This document shows, piece after piece, positions 18,150-27,449 of a stretch of 33,215 bases of DNA. The position numbers were made by a program, and so were the translations under genes. The stretch lies in the NCBI GenBank assembly GCA_003427395.1, contig BFEA01000245.1:932754-965968 (forward strand). The letters are read 5' to 3'. This DNA comes from Chara braunii. Lineage: Eukaryota > Streptophyta > Charophyceae > Charales > Characeae. Below the pieces are notes generated by a model, which was given only the letters and a program-made list of their open reading frames with translations, did not search any database and was not told the DNA's origin. How positions within the stretch are numbered: position 1 is the first letter of the stretch; each line of letters begins with the position of its first letter.

Positions 18150-19211
18150 AACGAGGCATTTGGCTACCTTAAAAGAGTCATAGTTACTCTCGCCGTTTAC
18201 CCGCACTTGGTTGAATCTCTACACTTTGACATTCAGAGAACTGGGCAGAAATCACATTGCGTCAACATCCGTTGGGACCATCGCAATGCTTTGATTTAAT
18301 TAATCATTCAGATTTCCTTGTCCGCACAAGTTCTGAGTCGGCAGTTTTATGCTTAGGGAGAGTCTCACGGTCCCACCTGAAAGGTGGGGACATAAGACAT
18401 TCTACACCCGTCGGCACATTGGCACGTGAGCTCCGCCCTCGCCTTGAGAGCAGCTCGAGCAGACCACTGGCAGCCAACGACATCGAGGCGCAGACCCTTA
18501 GGCGCAGCCCTCAGAGCCAATCCTTTTCCCAAGGTTACGGATCCATATTGCCGACTTCCCTTACCTACATTCTTCCTTTGACCGGAGGCTGCTTACCTAG
18601 GAGACCTAGTGCGGTTATGAGTATAGCCGGGCTTGAGAGGTACCCGCAGGACCAGATTTTCAAGGGTCGTCGGGGCCGCGTTAGACACCACAGGACGCGC
18701 GGTGCTTTGCCCACGCACTCTCCGGTTGATCCGATTCCAGGGTGGGTGAGCCATCAAGAAGGAAAGAGAACCCTCCCCACGGCCCCCGCCAGCATCTCCG
18801 AAGCTGCTTTCGTTACCGTGGACCTCCACAACCCGGTTCGGGAATATTAACAGGACCCCCTTTCGATGTGCGGCACACAGTGCACCCTTGATACAAGGTT
18901 TCCACATCTCTTAGGGCCGANTGACCCATGTCCAAGCGCTGTTCACATGGAACCCTTCTCCACTTCGGTCTTCAAAGTTCTTATTTGAATATTTGCTACT
19001 AGCACCAAGATCTGCAACGGGACCCGCTTCACCTAGGCTCACGCTCCACGCTTCGCAGCAGGCCCTACGCCCTCCTACTCGTCGCAGCGTCAGAATCGCC
19101 ACGACGACTGAGCATAGGTGGCGCGCTTCATTTTTGAATAGGTCGAGAGTGTTTCACCCCCGAGGCCTTTAATCATTCGCTTTACCCAATAAAACTGTTC
19201 AACAACTCCAA

Positions 19212-19250
<39 letters not shown>

Positions 19251-20210
19251 CGGTTCGATTAGTCTTTCGCCCCTATACCCAAGTCCGACGAACGATTGCA
19301 CATCAGTATCGCTGAGAGCCTCCACCAGAGTTTCCTCTGGCCTTGCCCTGTTCAGGCATAGTTCACCGTCTTTCGGGTCCCAACGGGCATGCTCACACTC
19401 AAACCTCTCACAGCAGATCGTGCTTGGCGGACGGTGCACCCGCAGACGGTTCTGGCCACTCAGGTTTCTTCTGCCTCGCGGGCTAATCACCCACCGGCTC
19501 GCATCCACGTCGAACTCCTCGGTCCGTGTTTCAAAAAGGGTAGGATAAAGTAATTTCTCCAGCGTCCTGAACACGCAGGAACCGAATGGGCCCGCCGAAA
19601 GAGGCGCGTGCTCAAGGTCCTCGACTGCCGTGGCGGCCACCCGTGGGGGGTTTCAATCGCTCCCCACCGCAATGCCGGTCACAGNAGCCCATGCTGGCAG
19701 GCACCCCACGCCCAACAAGAGGGGCGACAACACAGTCGCTGTCCACCCTGCCCAGACGGGAATGCACGACTTCCCTCCATTCGCTTCACGCTCCACAATT
19801 TCAAGCACTCTTTAACTCCCTTTTCAAAGTTATTTTCATCCTTCCCTCACGGTACTTCTTTGCTATCGGTCCCTCCCACATATTTAGCCTTGGATGGGAC
19901 TTACCACCCAATTGGGCCTGCATTCCCAAGCAACCTAACTCTTGGACAACACCTCGCTGCGCAGCAGGGTCCGGCAGTCCACGGGGCTGTCACCCTCTTC
20001 GGCATCCCCTTCCAGGGAAACTGCACATGGCCCACTGCAAAGGTTGCCTCTCAAGACTACAATTCAGGGAGCAACAAAGCCCCCGGATTTTCAGTCTGGG
20101 CTATTCCCGGTTCGCTCGCCGCTACCAAGGGAATCCTCGTTGGTTTCTCTTCCTCCGCTTAGTTATATGCTTAAATTGGGCGGGTGCTCTAACCCGACCT
20201 AAGATCAAAA
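16432..20210 (-). rRNA. 28S (LSU) rRNA, degenerate pseudogene copy with an insertion and deletions
   Basis: On the minus strand the 5' end near 20210 reads into AATTTAAGCATATAACTAAG, the usual LSU start. Conserved blocks follow in order down to the 3'-terminal region near 16440 (complement of ACAAAGGGCCGAATCTCA). Three lesions argue against function. About 290 nt is missing at 19130/19131. A 0.6-kb A-tailed insert interrupts the gene at 17072-17703. About 31 nt is missing from the peptidyl-transferase loop at about 16839. The site used by R2 retrotransposons in animals (complement at about 18160-18180) is uninterrupted. The ends are approximate. Confidence 0.88.
17072..17703 (-). mobile_element. 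A-tailed insertion (retroposon-like) inside the 28S
   Basis: The 28S sequence is continuous up to about 17060 and resumes at about 17703 (ATACTGGAAATC). The stretch between has no place in the rRNA. On the minus strand it ends in 50 A (T run 17074-17123), as expected for an inserted reverse transcript in the rRNA orientation. No clear target duplication and no SINE promoter boxes were found. Fifteen bases near 17640-17655 (ACCTATTTAAAGTTT) also occur in the 28S segment missing elsewhere in this gene, so part may be rearranged rDNA. Confidence 0.6.
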
Positions 20211-20565
20211 GGCAAGGTCGGATGTACCTCCACAGCTCCAGCCCGACACCCCTAAACGCAAGCCCACCTTAAGCCAATGGGAGCGAACGGAAGGCGGCGA
20301 GCACACAAACCAGAGGGATGACCTTACGTATCGGTTTCAAGGAAACGAAGACCACCACCCACAAACGGGTGNTGGAGGGCAACAACAGGGCGGAGCAAAA
20401 CGCCCCACTCTGGGCTGCGGCCCCCCACAGGCCCGCTCGGAATGCTCTCCAATTCCCTTCCAGTTTAGGCTATTGACGCTCTCCGGGTGGGAAGCGAGGG
20501 AAGCCATGACCATGGACCCCACCACTCTTCAGAAACGGAAGGTGCTGAGGTCNTGAGGAATCCAA
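20211..20565 (-). other. ITS2 spacer of the rDNA unit
   Basis: The position between 5.8S and 28S defines it. The sequence is G/C-rich and has two Ns (20372, 20553). No recognisable gene; open frames here are incidental. Confidence 0.75.
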
Positions 20566-20721
20566 TGATGCTCAAGCGGGCGTGCCCTCGATAGAAGCCT
20601 TGGGCGCCACGTGAGTGCAAGGTATCGATGGCTTATGGATTTCTGCAATTCACATTGAGTATCGCATTTCGCTGAGCTCTTCATCGTTGCGAGGGCCAAG
20701 ATATTCGTTTGTCGATAGTTC
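20566..20721 (-). rRNA. 5.8S rRNA (degenerate copy)
   Basis: It is 156 nt on the minus strand, the usual plant length. It contains GCGAAATGCGATACTCAATG and GTGAATTGCAGAAATCC, and the 3' GAGGGCACGCCCGC block. The strongly conserved CGATGAAGAACG(C/T)AGC motif reads CGATGAAGAGCTCAGC (about 20670-20686), which supports pseudogene status. Confidence 0.85.
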
Positions 20722-21581
20722 TACAATATGGTGCTGTTCCGACAGGACCAACCCCTTACTCAGAAGAGAAGGGGCCGTCAACCTGGACAACGACAAATCA
20801 GAGCAGGTACATCAATACGAAGTTGCAAAGTCGTCGCCACAGTCACTGCCACAGGCCCGTCCGATACCCCGTTCGGGGGGCAGGCAGGGCACCGGGGAGC
20901 AACGGGGCAACGAGGGTGCAAGCGCTGTCTCCTCCCCCCGCCCCCAACCCGACACCACCCCGTTCACGACCAAAACCCTCCCCCAATGGCCCTCCACCCC
21001 GAGATTCAGACCACCTCGACCGTTTCGAGGACGCCGATCTGTTCGGAAAGGAGAACCCCGTTGGAAAGGAAGCGAGGACGGAACGGGGAGGGGCCGAGGA
21101 CCCCGCAACATACCCCGCCCCTAGTGTCTACCATGACCCTCGATCCCCAAACAAGCCACAACCTCCGCACGAAGCCGAGGTCAGGAAAAAGCTGAGACGG
21201 GAGGGAGCGGGGGTACGCGGGCCAAGGACAGCCACCACCACCCGACATCCCGCCCCTGACCTTCCTACAGGGCTGTCCGTCCCCGGACCAACCGCCACCC
21301 CGACCAGAAGTCGAGAATGGGACTGGGCCGAGGTAACAACCTGCGGAGGTGAGACAGGATGAAGGGGGACCAACGCCACAACACTCTGGACCCTGCCCAC
21401 TCCCCCTACCCTCGACCTACACCATGCCCCCTCTGTGTCAGGCCAGCTGCCAGCTGGGCATTAAGCCCAAGATGGTGCTGAACAGGAAGAGAAAAGCGGA
21501 TGCAGGGAGGATAGGGGCAAAGGACAGCGGAAGGGAGAGCAAGCCAGCATCCCACACCCCGAAGATCGACCGTTCACGTGT
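20722..21581 (-). other. ITS1 spacer of the rDNA unit
   Basis: About 860 bp lies between the 18S 3' end and the 5.8S 5' end. It is long for a plant ITS1 and very C-rich on the plus strand. Many overlapping open frames run through it, as expected for biased composition. No gene was recognised. Confidence 0.75.
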
Positions 21582-23237
21582 CAATGATCCTTCCGCGAGT
21601 TCACCTATGGAAACCTTGTTACCACCTCTCCTTCCTCTAAATGATAAGGTTCAATGAACTTCTCACAGCGCCCCTAGCGGCAAACAGTCGAGATCACTGC
21701 AACCCAGACACTTCATCGGACCATTCAATCTGTAGGAGCAAGGGGTGGTGTGTACAAAGGGCAGGGACGTAATCAGCGCGAGCTGATGACTCCCGCTTAC
21801 TAGGCATTCCTCATTCAAGGTTACCCAGGCCTTTCGACCTAGGCAAGCGACTCGTTGGATTCATCAGTGTAGCGTGCGTGCGTCTAAGGGCATCACAAAC
21901 CTGTTATTGCCGCAAACTTTCGTTGGCTAGTCGTCCAATAGTCCCTCTATGAAGCTGGCCACGGGGAAAGGGCCCGCATAGCTATTTAGCAGGTTGAGGT
22001 CTCGTTCGTTAACAGAATTAACCAGACAAATCACTCTACCAACTGAGAATGACCATGCACCACAACCCATAGAATCAAGAAAGAGCTCTCAATCTGTCAA
22101 TCCTTGCTATGTCTGGACCTGGTGAGTTTCCCCGTGTTGAGTCAAATTAAGCCGCAGGCTCCACGCCTGGTGGTGCCCTTCCATCAATTCCTTTAAGTTT
22201 CAGCGTTGCGACCATACTCCTTTTGATTTCTCACAACGTGCTGGCAGAGTCATCCAATAGACATCTGCCAATCCCTAGTCGGCATCGTTTATGGTTGAGA
22301 CTAGGATGGTATCTGATCGTCTTCGATCTCCCAACTTTCGTTCTTCATTAATGAGAACGTCCTTGGCAAATGCTTTCGCAGAAATTTATTATCCATAAAT
22401 CCAAGAATTTCACCTCTGACAATGGAATACAAATGCCCCCGTCTCTATCAATTATTACTCAGATCCCGAAGACCAACGAAATAGGACCAAAGTCCTAGCG
22501 CGTTATTCCATACTAATATGTTCAGAGCGCAGGCCTGCTTTGAACACTCAATTTTTTTCGAAGTAACAACCTCGGCTTTGGATCCCAACCAATAAAGCTA
22601 AGGAACGCATAGCCGACAAGAAAGGCGAACGGACTTCTACACGCCCGCAAGAGCGGACCAACCCCTCCCGCCCAAAATCCAACTACGAGCTTTTCAACTG
22701 CAGCAACTTAAATTTACGCTATTGGAGCCGGAATTACCGTGGCTGCTGGCACCAGACTTGCCCTCCAATGGATCCTCGTTCAAGGATTTTACGACTGATC
22801 TCATTCCAATTACCGGACTCGAAAGAGCCTAGTATTGCTATTTATTGTCACTACCTCCCTATGTCAGGATTGGGTAATTTACGCGCCTGCTGCCTTCCTT
22901 GGATGTGGTAGCCATCTCTCAGGCTCCGCCTCCGGAATCGAACCCTAATTCTCCGTCACCCGTTACCACCATGGTAGGCCTCTATCCTATCATTGAAAGT
23001 TGATAGGGCAGAAATTTAAATGGAACATCGCCGACTCAAAGGCCATATGATTCGACCAGTCACCATGATTCGCCGCAATAACGGGCAAGCCCGGATCGGC
23101 CTTTTATCCAATAAATACATCCCTTCCAGAAGTCGGGATATGCTACATGTATTAGCTCTAGAATTACCATGGTTATCCGAGTGGTAAGGAGACCACCAAA
23201 TAAATGATAACTGATTTAATGAGCCATTCACAATTTT
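21582..23237 (-). rRNA. 18S (SSU) rRNA, 5'-truncated pseudogene copy
   Basis: The minus strand starts within GTGAATGGCTCATTAAATCAG, about 75-80 nt inside a normal 18S, and runs to the GGAAGGATCATTG 3' end at 21582. Order and spacing match plant-type SSU rRNA. Core positions are mutated. The 530-loop GCCGCGGTAA reads GCCACGGTAA (22740). The decoding-site strand CCGCCCGTC reads CCACCCCTT (about 21738-21748). About 17 nt of the conserved helix near GAGTATGG is missing at 22220/22221. Upstream of the cut is an A-rich tract (minus strand) and then element C. Confidence 0.9.
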
Positions 23238-23257
23238 TTTATTTTTTTTTTGTCAAA

Positions 23258-23261
23258 TACA
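23258..23261. repeat. Target-site duplication of element C, left copy (TACA)
   Basis: TACA directly before the 5' LTR is repeated directly after the 3' LTR at 32092-32095. Confidence 0.75.
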
Positions 23262-24214
23262 TACGAGGATCTGGGTCCTCGGCAAGCCTAAGAGGGCCCT
23301 ACTGCAGATGTGCCCGCCCTAAGTGAAGGCGGGCCTAACAAATCACGAGAGGCCCTCAACTGTTAATTTTGTATTTGGGGGTCCGGATAGTTTCGACGCG
23401 CCAGTTGGTTGAGGGGAAAACGCAGGCCGAGCAGCAGCACATTCCACGACTATCTGGGCCTTTCCAAGAATGCAGGCCCTGGGCGAGAGTCACAGCCTCA
23501 TACACTTACAGTTGTGAGGCCCAACCGAAAGAGGCCCAGTAGCTGCAACACAAGCGCAACATCCTGGGGCCTACCAGAAGCTTCTGGGCCCAGGCCATCC
23601 AGCCAGGCCACGAAGGCAGGAGGCTCTTTCCATATACGAAAGAGCTCGCCACCGACAGCCTCATTCAGGCACTCGCATGCGAGCGGCAGCGCTGCTGGAG
23701 CGGATGCTCGTGGGCTGCTGTTGGCACTGAGAGGTGAGGTGCGACTGCAGGGAGCAGGGCACTGCTGAGGGCAGCCCCACAACCCAGTCTCCATAGCTGG
23801 TTGGGCTTCGACTATAGTGAGCCGCAGGAGTAAGACGAGGGAGAGAGAGGGAAGGATGATGACGATGATGATGTGAGGGAACATACCTGGTATTGGCGAT
23901 GATCTGCATGGGCGACATCTTCAAGTACTACGGAGGCTGCTGACGTCAACAGTTGCATTGTCAATTAGTAAGCAGGGTGTAGCTGTTTACGAAGTAGGCT
24001 GGGCGTCGAGTGCCAAGTAGGGAGATAGGGGCTGGACACTCATGTTGGTGGTGGCGAGAGCAAGTTCTCATTGACATTGGTTTTCAGTGTTACGAATCTT
24101 CATTGGTGTTATATTGATGCATTTCTGCTTTCTGGACATTGTGATACTATCTGGCCTTCAATGTGATTGGGTAATCTGCTTATTGTCATCTCGCTATTGC
24201 TCATTTTCCTTGCA
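23262..24214 (+). repeat. 5' LTR of element C
   Basis: It begins TACGAGGATCTGGG (mutated from the TGCAAGGATTTGGG of the 3' LTR) and ends TTTTCCTTGCA. A 7-bp G/C hairpin (23312-23318/23328-23334) is conserved between both LTRs. A purine-rich GAGAGAG and GATGATG tract lies at 23835-23875. Confidence 0.92.
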
Positions 24215-24217
24215 ATT

Positions 24218-24229
24218 TGGTATCGGAGC
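24218..24229 (+). other. Primer-binding site of element C (TGGTATCGGAGC)
   Basis: It lies three bases after the LTR end, as in element B. The following TGGTTCGAA resembles the T-arm complement of a tRNA, which supports an extended tRNA match. Confidence 0.88.
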
Positions 24230-25507
24230 TGGTTCGAACTGCACTTTATTGATTCTTCGCAATAGCTGTTTGGTGTTTCACATGAAGTGTGGGGCAGTGA
24301 TAAGGCTTGGGCGTTGAGTGTAAGGTGGCCCAGGGTCGTGTGGGCATGCCAGGAAGCTATGTGGTGACATTATGGATGTACGCTGGATGATGAGAGCTCG
24401 CTGATGTGGCATTTAAGCCGAGGTGGAAGTGCACTTTGCTGTTGGTTGTGTCGAGGCAAAGACTGGTTATCATAAATGCACATCAGGTTGCCAGTGAGAA
24501 ATTTGTGGTTGGGGGCAACATTATGAGGTACGTTGCTCTCTTCCTTATTTACCCTCTTCGTTACTTCTTAGTGAGGAAGTGAGTCTTGTCTTGAGAGTCT
24601 TCTCAATGTGAGGTGTCGCGAGCGCTCAACCTTGAGAGTCGACATTCTTCCTGGGCAGCAAGCTGATGGGAGACGGGCGATGCCTCTGAAGGGCCCTAGA
24701 TGAAGCACTCGGGTCATGGTCACCATGCCAACCCGTTGGGACTAGTACATGCATGCTTTGCCGCAAGTCCTTGGTACTGTTGCAGCGCAATAGAGGTCAT
24801 GTAGGGTATGCCAGCCCTTTGAACAGGCACTTTCCAGACCGTCTTTAAATATTTCTGGCGGGGACTCGGTGTTGACTCTGGTTGTGATCATCGTCCTAAT
24901 TGTGACGTTAAAGAATTCTTGAGGACCGTGGGGGCTGTCCTAAAACTGCCTCTTGATTAGCCAGATCAAACCGGGTATAAGGCTCGTTGCATGCGAGGAT
25001 AAATAAGGTGCAGAGGCTGGCAGGTTCGGTGTAGACTTGGGGCACAGGGGTGGGCCGAATTGCACACCTTCAGACACGCTGCTCAACCAGATGCTCAGGA
25101 CGTTGACACAAAGTGACTACTCAAGAGGGATACAGGGAAAGGGTTGGATTCCGACAACTATTCGTTGTGGCATCAATTAGATAAACTGCCATTCAGCATA
25201 CGCCTCTGCAGGGAACATTATTTTTATTTTTGATTATTTAGTTGTTAGTACTTGTTACGGATTTGACTCACACCTAATAGACAGCTGCAGATAGAGTACA
25301 ATATTTCGTGCTGCATTGCAATCTGTATTAGAGTAATCTAAAAATAAATTTAAGGTTCCATGTAGGATCTGACATTAGTTGACACTAGACTACCTTACTG
25401 TTTTTGTCCTGGCCGACCATAATTAGTTGTATATCATACTCGGTTGTGTGTCATGCTGAGGTAGGATTCAGTGTGGATTCTAGTTTAGATCACACACACT
25501 ATAGCTC
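24230..25507 (+). other. Element C untranslated leader
   Basis: This is 1.28 kb between the PBS and the gag ATG without a recognisable gene. It is mixed in composition, becoming AT-rich from about 25200. Only one GCTGATGTGGCA-like motif (near 24393) recalls the leader array of element B. Confidence 0.6.
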
Positions 25508-27449
25508 ATGAGTGATGCAAGCACTAGTGAGGAAGAGTTGTTAGTGGATGATTTTAGGATCACTCGTAGAACTGCTCTCGGTCGACCCTTGACTTTCCTA
25601 GAGTTAAATCCAGCAGACGAGAGGAGACTGTCGAGAGAGGCTAGAGAGAGGGCAGCAGCAAGGAGAGCGAGGGACACCATGGTCAGCGCCAGGTCTAGAA
25701 CTATAGCTAACACAGGTGCAGCCATAACCACCTCCTCCATGTCGCAGGCCTCTTCACAGGCCACTTCGTCAGGAGTTAGTCAGACTGGTTCTCAGGCTTC
25801 CGTTAGCTGGAGTGTTGGCTTGCAAGTCAGCCAACAGGCTCAACTCATGTCGGAAGATTACAAAATCCTCCAAGCAGAAGAACTTCAGGATGAGCTACAA
25901 CGGTAGTTGGATGAGGCAGCAGAGAGAAGAAGAAGAGCTATAATGAGAAAAGCTAAACTAGGTAGTAGATTGCAGGAGCTAGGCAAGCTAGAGGCACTAG
26001 ATGAGTCCACACTTGATCCCGCTATGCAAGCCATGGGGAATTCACTCCTGTGTGTGGCTGAGACGCAGATTGTTCAGCAGGAAGCGTTGGCTGAACTAGT
26101 GGCAGGCCAAAAACGAATTATGGCTGCACTACAGGCTCCTCGTCCAGTAATGAGGCAGCCTCAGTTTGTTGTAGCTCCCCCTTCAGCTGTGGGTCCATCA
26201 ATGACGTCGTCGCCGGTTGGGCCCTCCTTCTCACCTATGCTTGGCATACCCCCCCCAGGTGGTTATGTAGCTACAAGTGGTCCGGTCCTTAGAGTTTTTG
26301 CCGCACCATCTACGACGGTGGTAACTACAGTCCCATCGTCAGGGCAGGCTCAGGTAAGCGCGCAGCAACCTGTCTCAGTGGATATGCAGCCACTGCAGCA
26401 ATCTCCTGTTCCAATGCAGCCCATGCAGTGGATGCCCAAGGTCCCATTGCTGAGTCCTAAACCTTTTTCGGGCGACAAGAAAAAGGAAGAGGACCTGGAC
26501 ACCTGGATGAGGACTGTGCCCACCTATGTGAGGCATAAGCTCACCAGGCCAGAGCAGGAAGTCATACTTACTGCTTCCTTTTTAGAGGGATCGACAACAC
26601 ATTGGTTGAATGACTTAGTGCAGCAATAGGGCCACAGTCAGAATTTCGATGCCTGGGCCCAGACCCAGACATTGGAAGATTTCGTACGGACTGTGTATAA
26701 CAGGTGGCATGACCCTTAAGGGGCTCAAAAGACCACCGACGTGATCAACAATCTTTGTGCCAAAAGGTACAAGAATGTCTGCAAGCTCACAGACACTGTA
26801 GAACGTCTGCTCGTAGTATCTGGTGTACACTACAACCCACAGGTACTCCTTGCGGATTATTTGAGATGGCTGCCTTCAGATGTCAAGAATAAACTGGTAG
26901 ACGAGGCCTACGTCGACCAACATAACTTCGCCTCTTTCAGTAAGAAAACCTTAGATATAGAGGCAAAGCTTGGGTCCGCGCATCAAGGCCAGGGAGATGG
27001 TAGGAAGAAGAGGCTTCCCTAAGACTGAAAAAAGAAAGGTCAACTTATGTTCGTCGACCATGATGGTCAGGTGACAGAAATTGACGACTTCCCAGACTAT
27101 GGGGGACGAGACAGAGCATGATGGGGCCAACGAAACTTCGGATGGGGGAGTCATGGTACCTATCAAGGAAAAGACTAGGGTAACCGGGAAGAAGAAGGTA
27201 GTACGGTCCATGGGTCAGGGCGACCAAGGAACGCCCGCATGGGTGAAACTTGGTTTAGGTTATGAGATGTGGAGGGACCGAGTTGCTAGGGGTACGTGCA
27301 TGAACTGTGGCAACTATGGCCACACATCCAGAACGTGTCGAGGTAAGAAAGTCCTAACGAAGGTAGCGTCTCCAACGGTGGTGGGACTATCTTCGAACCC
27401 TGGCAGTGCCTCTTCGAACACTTCACAGGGAAACACCTCGGGTCACTAG
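25508..27449 (+). pseudogene. gag: Element C gag, broken by stops and a frameshift
   Basis: It starts at ATG 25508. The first part is rich in Ser, Thr, Arg and Glu, followed by a Gln/Pro/Val-rich segment (about 26150-26440) and a capsid-type domain (PKPFSGDKKKEEDLDTW near 26455, then SFLEGSTTHWLNDLV). In-frame stops are TAG 25904, TAG 26627, TAA 26717, TAA 27020 and TGA 27026; the reading continues in the same frame after each. A frame change falls between about 27030 and 27200. The last part, ending at TAG 27447, has one CX2CX4HX4C zinc knuckle (CMNC-H-C, about 27300-27341). Pol follows in the -1 frame. Confidence 0.87.
27428..27434 (+). promoter_or_regulatory. Candidate -1 ribosomal frameshift site GGGAAAC (element C gag/pol)
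   Basis: In the gag frame the codons are CAG GGA AAC ACC TCG GGT CAC TAG, so G GGA AAC is an X XXY YYZ heptamer 12 nt before the gag stop. In the -1 frame GGG AAA leads into an open pol frame. That frame is open only from 27347, after a TAA at 27344. A perfect 9-bp stem (27474-27482/27497-27505) lies 39 nt downstream, rather far for a classical stimulator. Confidence 0.72.

Noticed and set aside
18257-18850. 197-codon plus-strand open frame within the 28S
   Set aside because: The sequence is conserved rRNA on the minus strand; the open frame is antisense coincidence.
20615-21657. Overlapping plus-strand open frames of 100-217 codons in ITS1 and 5.8S
   Set aside because: They lie in C-rich rDNA spacer in several phases at once and have no family motif. 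Composition explains them.
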